A stretch of DNA of 64,000 bases from NCBI RefSeq assembly GCF_000319575.2, contig NC_021291.1, positions 310,001 through 374,000 on the forward strand. The letters are read 5' to 3'. Under the pieces are notes generated by a model. The model did no database searches, was not told the origin of the DNA, and saw only the letters and a list, made by a program, of their open reading frames with translations. The translations under genes and the position numbers were made by a program. Shown here piece by piece: positions 18,451 through 26,844 of the stretch; the first letter of the stretch is position 1; each line of letters starts with the position of its first letter. The DNA is from Spiribacter salinus M19-40 (GTDB lineage Bacteria; Pseudomonadota; Gammaproteobacteria; Nitrococcales; Nitrococcaceae).

Positions 18451-19278
18451 TTACTGTGCCCCTAGTTCATCGCCGAGCTCGGCGGCTCGGGCCGCTGCTG
18501 CGTCAAGCGTGCGTTGATAGACCGCTGCCAGATCGGCGTGTTCGAGCTGCTCTAGGGCGGCTGCGGTCGTGCCACCGGGTGAGGTGACCCGGCGCCGAAG
18601 CGTGGCGGGATCTTCGGCACTCTCCAGCGCCATTCGCGCTGCGCCAAGGGCCGTTTCAAGTGTCAGGAGCCGGGCCGTCTCTTCGGTCAAACCGAGCCGT
18701 TCAGCGGCCGCCTGCATGACCTCCATGGTCATGAAGAAATACGCGGGGCCACTGCCCGACAGCGCGGTGACCGCATCCATTTGCTGTTCATCGGGCAGCC
18801 AGACAACCAGGCCGACGGCGCGCATCGTGGTCTCGGCAAGGTCGCGCTGGTCAGCGGTGGCCATTGGCATTGCGAAAAGCGCCGTTGCACCGGTCTGCAC
18901 CAGCGCTGGTGTGTTCGGCATGGCGCGTATCACGGGCACGTCACCGCCCAGCCAGTCGGCGATGTCCGTGGTCCGGACGCCAGCGGCAATGGAGATAACG
19001 ACGCTGCCAGCGTCACGCAGCTGATTGCCCAGATCCCGGGCCACATCAGCCATCGTGTGGGGTTTAACGGCGAGGATGACAGCATCGGCGCCCCGCGCTG
19101 CGGTGGCGTTGTCTTCAAAGCCCTGGATGCCGAAATCACTGATCATCTGTTCCCGGCGGTCGGTATCGGGTTCAGCAACCCGCAAGGCGGCCGGCGGGTG
19201 ACCGTCCGCGATCAGGCCCCCGATCAGGCTACGGGCCATGTTGCCCCCGCCAATAAACGCAATGGTCGTCTCGCTCAC
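18451..19278 (-). CDS. proC: Pyrroline-5-carboxylate reductase
   Basis: It catalyses the last step of proline synthesis, reducing pyrroline-5-carboxylate with NAD(P)H in the cytoplasm. The 275 residues open with the dinucleotide-binding motif IAFIGGGNMARSLIGGL (about 6-22). The C-terminal half carries the signature region SGSGPAYFFMTMEVM and TSPGGTTAAALEQLE. The start overlaps the yggS stop by four bases. Proline is also a compatible solute, which is relevant if the host is a halophile. Confidence 0.96.
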   Translation of the reverse strand: MSETTIAFIGGGNMARSLIGGLIADGHPPAALRVAEPDTDRREQMISDFGIQGFEDNATAARGADAVILAVKPHTMADVARDLGNQLRDAGSVVISIAAGVRTTDIADWLGGDVPVIRAMPNTPALVQTGATALFAMPMATADQRDLAETTMRAVGLVVWLPDEQQMDAVTALSGSGPAYFFMTMEVMQAAAERLGLTEETARLLTLETALGAARMALESAEDPATLRRRVTSPGGTTAAALEQLEHADLAAVYQRTLDAAAARAAELGDELGAQ

Positions 19279-19982
19279 GATGACTTCTCCGGTCGGGGTC
19301 CGAAAACCGCGGTGCCCAGGCGCACCAGCGTGGCACCCTCGGCCACGGCGGCCTCCAGATCGTTAGACATACCCATGGATAGCGTATCGAGTGTTAATCC
19401 CTCGTCAATCAGCTGCTCCTGCAACACGCGCAGTTGCCGAAAAGCCGAGCGCTGCTCGGCAAACGATTCGACCGCTTCAGGCAGCGTCATGAGACCACGC
19501 AGCCGCAGTCCCGGTAGCGCGGCAACCGCGTGGGCGAGCTCGCTGACCGCGTTCGGTTTAACCCCCGCCTTACTGGCCTCGCCGCTGACATTAACCTGAA
19601 TGCAGCACTGCAGCGGCGCAAGGTGCTGGGGGCGCTGTTCGGAGAGGCGCCGGGCGATCTTGAGCCGGTCAACGGCATGCACCCAGTCAAAGCCCTCGGC
19701 TGCGGCCCGGGTTTTGTTCGACTGCAAGGCGCCGACAAAATGCCATTCGATCGTCTCATCGGCGAGCTGGGCCCGCTTTTCCACGGCCTCCTGCAGATAG
19801 TTTTCGCCGAAGGCCTGCTGTCCGAGGCTCAGGGCGACGCGAATGGCATCCACCGGCTGTCGTTTGCTCACGGCCAGCAGCGCCACGCTCCCTGGCTGAC
19901 GACCATACTGCGCTTCGGCCGCACGAAGCCGCTGGCGAACGGCATCCAGGCGAGTCGCAATGGGTTCGGATAAATCAGTCAT
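19275..19982 (-). CDS. yggS: PLP homeostasis protein YggS/PROSC
   Basis: YggS-type proteins bind pyridoxal phosphate without known catalysis and help control vitamin B6 and amino-acid pools. The 235-residue protein is a TIM barrel with the PLP lysine K40 in VALLAVSKRQP. Further family motifs are GENYLQEAVEK, IEWHFVGALQSNKTR (with Ala in place of the more usual Ile or Leu) and LSMGMSNDLEAAVAEGATLVRLGTAVFG. It overlaps proC, as in most gammaproteobacteria. The PyrK-like gene ends about 25 bases upstream on the same strand. Confidence 0.95.
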   Translation of the reverse strand: MTDLSEPIATRLDAVRQRLRAAEAQYGRQPGSVALLAVSKRQPVDAIRVALSLGQQAFGENYLQEAVEKRAQLADETIEWHFVGALQSNKTRAAAEGFDWVHAVDRLKIARRLSEQRPQHLAPLQCCIQVNVSGEASKAGVKPNAVSELAHAVAALPGLRLRGLMTLPEAVESFAEQRSAFRQLRVLQEQLIDEGLTLDTLSMGMSNDLEAAVAEGATLVRLGTAVFGPRPEKSS

Positions 19983-20007
19983 TGCCGGAATGATACGGCT
20001 GGAGTGT

Positions 20008-20715
20008 TCACGGCGTCGAATCTCGAACAGCGCTGGGCAGTTCGACCACCTGCAGCTGCCTCACGCTGGCTGCCAGGTCGGCGCGGTGCTGACCCAGTGC
20101 GCTCCATGGCCCGCAGGCAATGATTTGCAGCGACTGGCGAAACTCAGCTGGTGTTTCACTGAGATAACGCCCTAGCAGCTCGAAAACGCTGCCCTCGTAG
20201 ACGCCCGGGCGGTCATCACGGCCAAGGGCGACGCGTGCGGCCACACCCTGGCGCTCCAGCGGCGCAATGCCCGCGATCGCCCCGTCCGCAAGGGCGGGCA
20301 CATAAAAGCGGGAGGGCACCAATCGTGCTGGCACACCGTATTGGCCGCCGAGCAAGGCCAGTCGTGTTCGCTCGGCATGGCGCTCGGCAAAGGCAAGGGC
20401 AGGCCCAATCCCCAGGTCCTCGCCCAGAATGATCAATGGGCCATCGCCTGACACCTGAATGGCCTCGCCCTGGATGGCTGAGACGTTCGCGATGACGCCT
20501 GGTCCCAGGCGTTCGGGCGATAAGGCCCCTGGGACAATGCCCGCCAGCCAGCCTTCCCGCGGGTCGGCATCCCGCACCGGTAGACAGTGTCGGTCGCCCC
20601 CTGCGTCCAGCCATAGCCATTGACCTGGCGATGGCGCTGCTCCGTGCCATTCAAGGCGTATGAGTCGCCAGTCGTCGGCTACGGGCGTTGCGTCAATCAG
20701 TCGGACGGGGGTCAT
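20008..20715 (-). CDS. PyrK-like ferredoxin-reductase-fold protein lacking the Fe-S motif
   Basis: The ATG at 20715 overlaps the pyrC' stop (ATGA), giving 235 residues. A flavin-reductase-like N-terminal barrel (PSPGQWLWLDAGG) is followed by a nucleotide-binding half (PLIILGEDLGIGPALAFAERH and IIACGPWSALGQ). This layout resembles PyrK, the electron-transfer subunit of class 1B dihydroorotate dehydrogenase. The C-terminal cysteine cluster for [2Fe-2S] in PyrK is absent, and the flavin motif is poorly conserved. It is therefore probably a degenerate paralogue with a regulatory or structural role. No pyrD lies next to it. Confidence 0.6.
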   Translation of the reverse strand: MTPVRLIDATPVADDWRLIRLEWHGAAPSPGQWLWLDAGGDRHCLPVRDADPREGWLAGIVPGALSPERLGPGVIANVSAIQGEAIQVSGDGPLIILGEDLGIGPALAFAERHAERTRLALLGGQYGVPARLVPSRFYVPALADGAIAGIAPLERQGVAARVALGRDDRPGVYEGSVFELLGRYLSETPAEFRQSLQIIACGPWSALGQHRADLAASVRQLQVVELPSAVRDSTP

Positions 20716-21995
20716 GCCTCCGCAATCGAATGGACAAGCCGGCCGCCCACCAGGGTATGGCGGACCTGTGCGGAGAATTCCCAGCCAAGGAAAGGCGAGT
20801 TTTTGCCGCGGCTGCGCAGGGTTTCTGTGCTGCAGAACCACGGCTTGTTCGGGTCGACCACGGCGATGTCGGCGGGCGCACCCTCGGTTAGACGCCCTGC
20901 CTCCAGGCCAAGCAGCCGGGACGGCGCGATGGTCACGGTCGCCAGTGCCTGATGCAGGGAGAGGACCCGGTCCTCGACGAGCCGGAGCACGAGCGCCAGT
21001 AGCGTATCAAGGCCAGAGGCACCGGGCGCGGTGCTTGAGAACGGCCCATCCTTGGCATCGCGATCATGGGGCTGATGATCAGAGCACAGGATGCTGATGA
21101 CGCCCTCAGCGACCGCGCTACGCAGTGCTTCCCGATCAACGATGTCCCGCAGCGGTGGCGCCAGATGGAAGCGCGGGTCGTAGTCCATGGCGTCCTGCTC
21201 GGTCAGGAAGAGCTGATGAATGGCCGCATCGGCGCTCAGCGCCCGGTTTTCGCGGAGCGCGCCGGCCAGCAGACGCACGCCGTCTGCGCTGGAGATCCGG
21301 CCAAAATGCACCCGGGCACCCGTCGCGCCGGCCACGGCCAGCTGGCGGCCGAGCCCCGCCGTCTCCGCCGCGGCGGGAATGCCTGGCAGGCCCAGTCGCG
21401 TGGCGGTTGGTCCTTCGCTGAGGCAGCCCTGGGCCAGCTCCGGATCGACCGGAGTGAGCAGGCCGGGTAGGGAGAAAGTGCTGGCGTAGTCGAGCGCACG
21501 GCGCAGAACCAGAGAGTCGGTGACGGGCTGCCCACCATCGCTTAGTGCTGGACATCCAGCGGCGGCAAGCGCGGCCATTCCAGAGAGTTGCTCGCCACCC
21601 AGCCCCTGGGTTAAGGCGCCCAAGGGTGCAATGCGTGCGGCACCCGCCATGTCTGCCCGGTGGTTCACGAGGTCCACGACCGAGGGAGTGTCCATGACCG
21701 GGTTGGTGTCGGGGGGCATGGCCAGGGTGGTGATGCCACCGGCCACGGCCGCACGGGCCTCACTGGCAATATCGGCTTTGCGGGTGGCGCCAGGCTCGCG
21801 CAGGCGCGCGCACAGATCGATCAGTCCCGGGATAACCCAGTGGCCGGCAGCATCCAGGGTGCGCTCTGGCGAGAAGTCGTTCGCCTCGTTGCCGAGCGCA
21901 ACGACGCGCCCGTCGGCAATCGCCACATCCCCTACTTCATCGCGTTCTGTCGCCGGGTCGATCAGTCGCCCACCGCGAATCAGGATTCGGCTCAT
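20712..21995 (-). CDS. pyrC': Catalytically inactive dihydroorotase homologue (PyrC'/PyrX)
   Basis: This 427-residue amidohydrolase-fold protein resembles dihydroorotase, but the metal motif DxHxH is replaced by D60-x-C62-x-R64 in [14 protein letters not shown]. In Pseudomonas the equivalent inactive PyrC' is needed to assemble active aspartate transcarbamoylase with PyrB. The gene overlaps pyrB by four bases, supporting the same stoichiometric role here. Some other family segments are kept, such as [16 protein letters not shown] true pyrC is expected elsewhere on the chromosome. No frameshift is present, so the losses look selected rather than decayed. Confidence 0.9.
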   Translation of the reverse strand: MSRILIRGGRLIDPATERDEVGDVAIADGRVVALGNEANDFSPERTLDAAGHWVIPGLIDLCARLREPGATRKADIASEARAAVAGGITTLAMPPDTNPVMDTPSVVDLVNHRADMAGAARIAPLGALTQGLGGEQLSGMAALAAAGCPALSDGGQPVTDSLVLRRALDYASTFSLPGLLTPVDPELAQGCLSEGPTATRLGLPGIPAAAETAGLGRQLAVAGATGARVHFGRISSADGVRLLAGALRENRALSADAAIHQLFLTEQDAMDYDPRFHLAPPLRDIVDREALRSAVAEGVISILCSDHQPHDRDAKDGPFSSTAPGASGLDTLLALVLRLVEDRVLSLHQALATVTIAPSRLLGLEAGRLTEGAPADIAVVDPNKPWFCSTETLRSRGKNSPFLGWEFSAQVRHTLVGGRLVHSIAEA

Positions 21996-22960
21996 GTCGT
22001 CTCCCGCGCGTTATCCGGGGCAACGCCCAGCACCATGGTCATCACCGCCATGCGCACCGCGATGCCATTGGTCACCTGATCCAGGATGACTGACCGTGGC
22101 CCATCAGCCAGGGCGGAATCGATCTCCACGCCACGATTAATCGGCCCCGGGTGCATGACGATCGCCTCTGGATGTGCGACGGCCAGCCGGGATTCGGTCA
22201 GTCCGTAATGCCGGAAGTATTCCGACTCACCGGGTAGGAGGGCCCCCTGCATGCGCTCGCGTTGAAGCCGCAGCGCGATCACGACATCCGCGTCGCGCAG
22301 CCCGGCGCTCAGGTCGGTGTAGACCTGCACCCCCAGTGCTTCGACGTCGGCGGGCAGCAGCGTCTTGGGCGCGACCACGCGAATCTCGCCGGCACCGAGG
22401 CCGTTGAGGGCATGAATCTGGGAGCGTGCAACGCGGGAGTGCCGAATGTCGCCCACAATGGCGATCCGCAGGGGCTCAAACGCGCCTTTGTGCTGGCGAA
22501 TGGTAAAGGCATCCAGCATGGCCTGTGTGGGGTGTGCGTGCCAGCCGTCACCGGCATTAAGAACCGCAACGCCCGGGTCGACATGACGCGCGAAGTACTC
22601 GGCGGCTCCGCTCTCGCTATGCCGGACCACGAACATATCGGCCTGCATGGCCTGGAGGTTGCGGAGCATGTCGAGCAGGCTTTCGCCCTTGGTCGTTGTG
22701 GTATCCACGCTGACGTTCAGTACGTCAGCAGACAGTCGCTTGGCGGCGAGTTCGAAGGTGGTCCGCGTGCGCGTGCTCGATTCAAAGAACAGGTTGATGA
22801 CGGTGCGGCCGCGCAGCAGTGGAACGGTCTTCACCGACTTGCCGATCACGCCCGAGAAGGACTCGGCTGTATCCAGTATCTGCGTGAGCAGTTGCGGATC
22901 GACCCCTTCCGTTGTCAGAAAATGCCGCAACCGCCCCTGATCGTCGAGTTGCACGCTCAT
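21992..22960 (-). CDS. pyrB: Aspartate carbamoyltransferase catalytic subunit
   Basis: It condenses carbamoyl phosphate with aspartate in the committed step of pyrimidine synthesis. The 322 residues contain the carbamoyl-phosphate motif STRTRTTFE (about 62-70) and [11 protein letters not shown] late [12 protein letters not shown] segment completes the active site. The N-terminal extension before the first domain (about 1-20) resembles Pseudomonas-type dodecameric enzymes rather than E. coli PyrB. No pyrI accompanies it; instead the inactive pyrC' follows. The start overlaps pyrR by four bases. Confidence 0.97.
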   Translation of the reverse strand: MSVQLDDQGRLRHFLTTEGVDPQLLTQILDTAESFSGVIGKSVKTVPLLRGRTVINLFFESSTRTRTTFELAAKRLSADVLNVSVDTTTTKGESLLDMLRNLQAMQADMFVVRHSESGAAEYFARHVDPGVAVLNAGDGWHAHPTQAMLDAFTIRQHKGAFEPLRIAIVGDIRHSRVARSQIHALNGLGAGEIRVVAPKTLLPADVEALGVQVYTDLSAGLRDADVVIALRLQRERMQGALLPGESEYFRHYGLTESRLAVAHPEAIVMHPGPINRGVEIDSALADGPRSVILDQVTNGIAVRMAVMTMVLGVAPDNARETT

Positions 22961-23469
22961 GCCGTCGCCTCCTCGATGACGAGGTGTAGCGGATCCGGGC
23001 CTCGCAGTTTGACGCGCTGACGGGGCGGCAACTCGATAGGGTGCGCGCTGATGTCGGGCTCGATCGGTAGCTCCCGACCCGGTCGCTCAAGCAGCACGGC
23101 GAGGCGGACGGCCGCGGGCCGGCCGTAGTCGAAAATCTCGTTGAGTGCGGCGCGGATGGTCCGGCCTGTGTAGAGAATGTCGTCGACAAGGATGATGATC
23201 CGATCGTCGATATCGAGCGGCATGCGCGTGGGTCGTACTTCACTTTGAAGGCCGCCGCGGGCGAGGTCATCCCGGTAAAAGGCGATATCCACCGCGCCAG
23301 GCTCACCCGGGAGGCCCAGTCGCTGTTGCAAGGCGTCTGCAAGCCAGGCGCCGCCCTGATGAATACCGACGAGTGCGCATCGCTCGCGGCCCTCAGTCTC
23401 AATCAGGGCGCCCACCTGATCGGTCAGATTGGCCAGCAAGGGTTCGATGTCGGGGAGGGAGTTGTTCAC
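22957..23469 (-). CDS. pyrR: PyrR, pyrimidine operon regulator / uracil phosphoribosyltransferase
   Basis: This type I phosphoribosyltransferase-fold protein has 170 residues with the PRPP-binding motif [14 protein letters not shown] (about 91-104). In Bacillus PyrR controls attenuation by binding RNA; in Pseudomonas a PyrR has been reported as a positive regulator. Here pyrR overlaps both ruvX (upstream) and pyrB (downstream) by four bases, leaving no leader that could form a PyrR-responsive attenuator before pyrB. Any regulation would have to act elsewhere, or the protein serves as a uracil phosphoribosyltransferase. Confidence 0.93.
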   Translation of the reverse strand: MNNSLPDIEPLLANLTDQVGALIETEGRERCALVGIHQGGAWLADALQQRLGLPGEPGAVDIAFYRDDLARGGLQSEVRPTRMPLDIDDRIIILVDDILYTGRTIRAALNEIFDYGRPAAVRLAVLLERPGRELPIEPDISAHPIELPPRQRVKLRGPDPLHLVIEEATA

Positions 23470-23882
23470 AACGACCGCTCACTTATCCAAGTCTCAAGAA
23501 TAATACGCGCTGCCTCGGCATCGAGCACGTCGGTGCGCTCCCCTCGCGCTTCAAGGGCTTGTGCCGCAGCATGGCTGGATAGGCGCTCGTCAATGCGATG
23601 GACACTGCAGCCGCTTCGCCGCGCCAATTCGCCTGCAAACCGCTCAGCGAGACGGGTGCTATCCGAGGCACTGCCATCGTCGTGGTAAGGCATGCCCACA
23701 ATCAGGGCGTGGGGCTTCCATGCATGGATCAGTTCATCCACCGCCGTCCAGTCCGGTTGTCCGTGCTGACATGGCAGTACAGTCAGGGCGCGGGCATGGC
23801 CCGTGATTGTCTCGCCGACCGCCACGCCGAGGCGCCGCTGGCCGGCGTCAAAACCCAGGTAGGTCGCACTGGCGCTGCTCAT
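23466..23882 (-). CDS. ruvX: Putative pre-16S rRNA nuclease / Holliday junction resolvase-like RuvX (YqgF)
   Basis: YqgF proteins have an RNase H fold and act in 5' maturation of 16S rRNA. The ATG at 23882 gives 138 residues beginning MSSASATYLGFDAGQRRLGVAV; the open frame continues upstream without family similarity. The first catalytic Asp is in GFDAGQRRLG, and RIDERLSSHAAAQAL and DAEAARIILETWI give the remaining acidic residues. In many gammaproteobacteria yqgE lies between gshB and ruvX; here only 52 bases separate them and yqgE is absent. Confidence 0.92.
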   Translation of the reverse strand: MSSASATYLGFDAGQRRLGVAVGETITGHARALTVLPCQHGQPDWTAVDELIHAWKPHALIVGMPYHDDGSASDSTRLAERFAGELARRSGCSVHRIDERLSSHAAAQALEARGERTDVLDAEAARIILETWISERSL

Positions 23883-23934
23883 GGGCGAGCAGTATCCGTC
23901 AGCACCCGTGGCGGGACAAGCATGGCCATCGGGC

Positions 23935-24894
23935 TCAGCGGCGGTGTCCCACCAGACGGCGCTCGATCGCGGCAAAGAGGTCACCGGAGAGGTTGGTTCC
24001 CTGCTGGGCATCGATCTCCCGCACGCACGTGGGGCTGGTGACGTTCACCTCGGTCAGGTAGCCCCCGATCACATCGAGGCCGGCAAAGAGAATCCCATGC
24101 TCGGCGAGCAGGGGTTTGACCTGTTCGACGATCCACTGCTCACGCTCGGTCAATGGCGAGGCAACGCCACGCCCGCCGGCGGCCAGGTTGCCGCGGCTCT
24201 CGCCGGCCGCGGGCATCCGGGCCAGCGCGAAAGGCGCTGGTTCCCCATCGATGACCAGAATGCGGCGATCGCCGTCGCTGATTTCCGGCAGGTAGCGTTG
24301 CGCCATGACATAGCGGGTGCCGCGCTCTGAGAGCTGCTCGATGATCACGCTCGTGTTGGGGTCGCCTGCGTAAACCACGAAGATCGCCTCGCCGCCCATG
24401 CCGTGGAGGGGCTTCAGTACGGCGCGCTCCTGGGCGTTGATGAAGGCCTTGAGTGGTTCGGCCTGCATTTCAACAACCGTGGGTGTGCAGCATTGGGGGA
24501 AATGGGCGATGGCGAGTTTCTCCTGGACATCGCGCAACCCGCTGGGGCGGTTGACGACCAGCGCACCGGCGCGCTCCGCCACCTCAAGAATGTGCGTGGC
24601 GTAGACATAGGCACTGTCCACCGGCGGATCCTTGCGCATCAGGATCGCGTCCAGGTTGGCCAGGGGCTCATCCTCGCGCTCATCGAGGGTAAACCAGTCA
24701 TGGTTGTCGTCGCGCACTGCCAGCCGGGCACCATTGCCATACGCAATGCCGTCTCTTAGGGACAAATCAGCGAGGGTCAGATAACGGATCTCCCAGCCAC
24801 GGCGCTGTGCCTCCAGCAGCATCGACAGCGTGGTGTCTTTGTACGGCGTGATCCCTTCGATGGGGTCCATGACGACCCCGAGGCGGTAGGCCAT
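23935..24894 (-). CDS. gshB: Glutathione synthetase
   Basis: It joins gamma-glutamylcysteine and glycine with ATP to make glutathione. The 319-residue ATP-grasp protein begins MAYRLGVVMDPIEGITPYKDTT, typical of the family. Conserved motifs include LMRKDPPVDSAYVYATHIL, NRPSGLRDVQEKL, VLKPLHGMGGEAIF (ATP-binding loop) and the C-terminal EVNVTSPTCVREID. It follows the MFS transporter by 33 bases and precedes ruvX. Glutathione is a main thiol buffer in this group and would support the oxidative-stress genes elsewhere in the window. Confidence 0.97.
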   Translation of the reverse strand: MAYRLGVVMDPIEGITPYKDTTLSMLLEAQRRGWEIRYLTLADLSLRDGIAYGNGARLAVRDDNHDWFTLDEREDEPLANLDAILMRKDPPVDSAYVYATHILEVAERAGALVVNRPSGLRDVQEKLAIAHFPQCCTPTVVEMQAEPLKAFINAQERAVLKPLHGMGGEAIFVVYAGDPNTSVIIEQLSERGTRYVMAQRYLPEISDGDRRILVIDGEPAPFALARMPAAGESRGNLAAGGRGVASPLTEREQWIVEQVKPLLAEHGILFAGLDVIGGYLTEVNVTSPTCVREIDAQQGTNLSGDLFAAIERRLVGHRR

Positions 24895-24927
24895 GGGTGG
24901 CTCCTCTCGCGGATGTTAATAATCGCG

Positions 24928-26112
24928 TCAGTGTAACGGACGCGCAGCTTTGTGGTTGAGCGCCCAGAGCCCCAGCACTGGACCGGGCAGAAGCCAAAGC
25001 GCCACCCAGGGTCCCTGCACGCTCCAAAGATGACTGGTCAGGGCGATCGCGGGGATGGTCAGGCCAAAGCCGATGGCGTTCATGATGGCGAGCGAGGCGC
25101 CGACGCGGTGCGTGGGCGCGCTTGCGGAAGCGAGTGCCGAGAACTGTGGTGAGTCAGCGCTAACCGTCAGGCCCCAGACCAGTAGCAGACCGATCAGCAG
25201 CACCGGGGGTATGCCAAGGGCGGTGAATATTGGGTAAAGCAGGCAGAGCCCGCCCGAGATGGCCAGCGCCCGGCTGGCCACCCAGCCACTCCCCCGGTCG
25301 CGACTGAGCCGGCCACCGATGACACAGCCGAGGAGCCCGATTCCGATGATCATCCAGGAAAGGATCGGCACGGCTTCGGCGGGCGCTCCGAGACGCTCAA
25401 CTTCTCGGGCCACGAACAGCGGGACCAGCATCCAGACCGCATAAACCTCCCACATGTGCCCGAAGTAGCCTCCGGCCGCTGCCCGAAAGCCCGGCACGCT
25501 CAGGGCTTCCAGCCCACTCCGCAGTGCCAGTGGCCCGGCCGTGGGTGGGAGATGCGGGCCGTCTCCCAGGCGCAGAACGAGGCCGCCGCCTACGATCGCG
25601 AGGCCGGATGCCCCCAGGAGGACCCCCTCCCAGGGCAGGCCGAGTGTCAGTCCCCGCATGAGATGGGGTGTGGCTGTGCCAAGCGTGAGCATGCCGACCA
25701 GCCAGGCCAAAGCAGCGCCCGCGTGGGCGGGCGTCCAGGCGATCACCATTTTCATGCCAAGGGGGTAGATCCCGGCCAGGCAGAGCCCGGTCAGGAAGCG
25801 GAGCAGGCTATCCCATGGGGCATGAGCCGCCGTCAGGATGAAGCCCGCGTTGGTGAGCGCGCCGAGCAGGCTCGCCGTGGCGAAAATCCGACTGGCGGAA
25901 AATCGATCAGCGAGGCCGGTGGTCGCAAGGACAAGTGTGCCGACGATGAATCCCGCCTGGACGCTCAGCGTCAGCCGGCCAAGATCGCTCTCGCCCAGCC
26001 CTAACTCCCCGGCCAATGAGAACCAGACCCCATTGATGCTGAACCACAAAGCGGTGCCGAAAAGCTGAGCGACCACAATCACGGCGAGCGGCCGGCGCCT
26101 CAGTCCTGTCAT
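24928..26112 (-). CDS. MFS transporter, substrate unknown
   Basis: This 394-residue protein has about twelve hydrophobic helices. Its N-terminal half carries the MFS pattern FIVGTLVLATTGLADRFSASR, a variant of the helix 2-3 loop motif. The overall layout resembles CynX/NimT-like and other small-solute exporters, but no substrate-specific motif was recognised. It lies seven bases after rsmE and 33 before gshB, so it is probably co-transcribed within the long minus-strand run. Function beyond transport is not inferred. Confidence 0.85.
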   Translation of the reverse strand: MTGLRRRPLAVIVVAQLFGTALWFSINGVWFSLAGELGLGESDLGRLTLSVQAGFIVGTLVLATTGLADRFSASRIFATASLLGALTNAGFILTAAHAPWDSLLRFLTGLCLAGIYPLGMKMVIAWTPAHAGAALAWLVGMLTLGTATPHLMRGLTLGLPWEGVLLGASGLAIVGGGLVLRLGDGPHLPPTAGPLALRSGLEALSVPGFRAAAGGYFGHMWEVYAVWMLVPLFVAREVERLGAPAEAVPILSWMIIGIGLLGCVIGGRLSRDRGSGWVASRALAISGGLCLLYPIFTALGIPPVLLIGLLLVWGLTVSADSPQFSALASASAPTHRVGASLAIMNAIGFGLTIPAIALTSHLWSVQGPWVALWLLPGPVLGLWALNHKAARPLH

Positions 26113-26120
26113 CGTCGGCT

Positions 26121-26825
26121 CTATCCGAGATCGCCGATGACGGTCTGGATGACCGCAAGCGCGGCGACCGGGGCGGTATCGCTGCGCAGTATGCGGGGGC
26201 CCAGGCGAATACGCTGCCAGCCAAGATCCGCGACCCGCTGGATTTCTTCGGGGGCGAGGCCGCCCTCGGGCCCGATCAGCGTGGCGAGCTGTTCGGTGGG
26301 CTTCAGGTCGCGGGCGGCTCGGTCACCCTCGGTGTCAAAGATCACACCGGGGAGGCTGTCCACCTCGGCAAGCCCTGCCTCAAGAGAGCACGGCGAATCA
26401 ATCGAGGGGATGCGATTGCGCCCACATTGCTCACAGGCCGCGATGGCCACCGCCTGCCAGTGGCGCTGCTTTTTCGCCCAGCGCTCGCTGTCCAGCCGGA
26501 CCACGCAGCGCTCGCTGATTACTGGGATGATGCGGGCGACGCCAAGCTCAGTGGCCTTTTGCATGGCGTAGTCCATGCGCTCGCCCTTACTGATGCCCTG
26601 CAGCACGGTGACGGCGACGGGCGCCTCGGCTTCGCGTGGCGTATGAGCGTCGATGCGCGCCTGGGCCCGACGGCGCTGAAGATCGACGAGGGTTGCGGTG
26701 TACTCACCACCGGTGCCATCAAAAAGCACAAGCCCGTCACCGCTGCGCAGTCGACGGGCTTGTAGATGTCGAACCGCCGAATCGGGGAGGTCCATGACCG
26801 CCCCGATCGGGGGAAGGCCTGTCAC
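26121..26825 (-). CDS. rsmE: 16S rRNA (uracil-1498-N3)-methyltransferase RsmE
   Basis: RsmE is a SPOUT-fold enzyme that methylates U1498 of 16S rRNA. The C-terminal knot motifs LIGPEGGLAPEEI and RLGPRILRSDTAPVAAL are intact. The N-terminal PUA-like domain appears to begin at TRLFVTGLPP. However, the frame has no ATG, GTG or TTG just before that point; the nearest is GTG at 26825, immediately after LF, chosen here. ATG at 26795 would cut deeper. The true start may be a rare codon inside the end of ahcY, whose stop lies 20 bases upstream of the chosen GTG. Confidence 0.85.
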   Translation of the reverse strand: MTGLPPIGAVMDLPDSAVRHLQARRLRSGDGLVLFDGTGGEYTATLVDLQRRRAQARIDAHTPREAEAPVAVTVLQGISKGERMDYAMQKATELGVARIIPVISERCVVRLDSERWAKKQRHWQAVAIAACEQCGRNRIPSIDSPCSLEAGLAEVDSLPGVIFDTEGDRAARDLKPTEQLATLIGPEGGLAPEEIQRVADLGWQRIRLGPRILRSDTAPVAALAVIQTVIGDLG

Positions 26826-26844
26826 AAACAGGCGTGTGGTGGGC

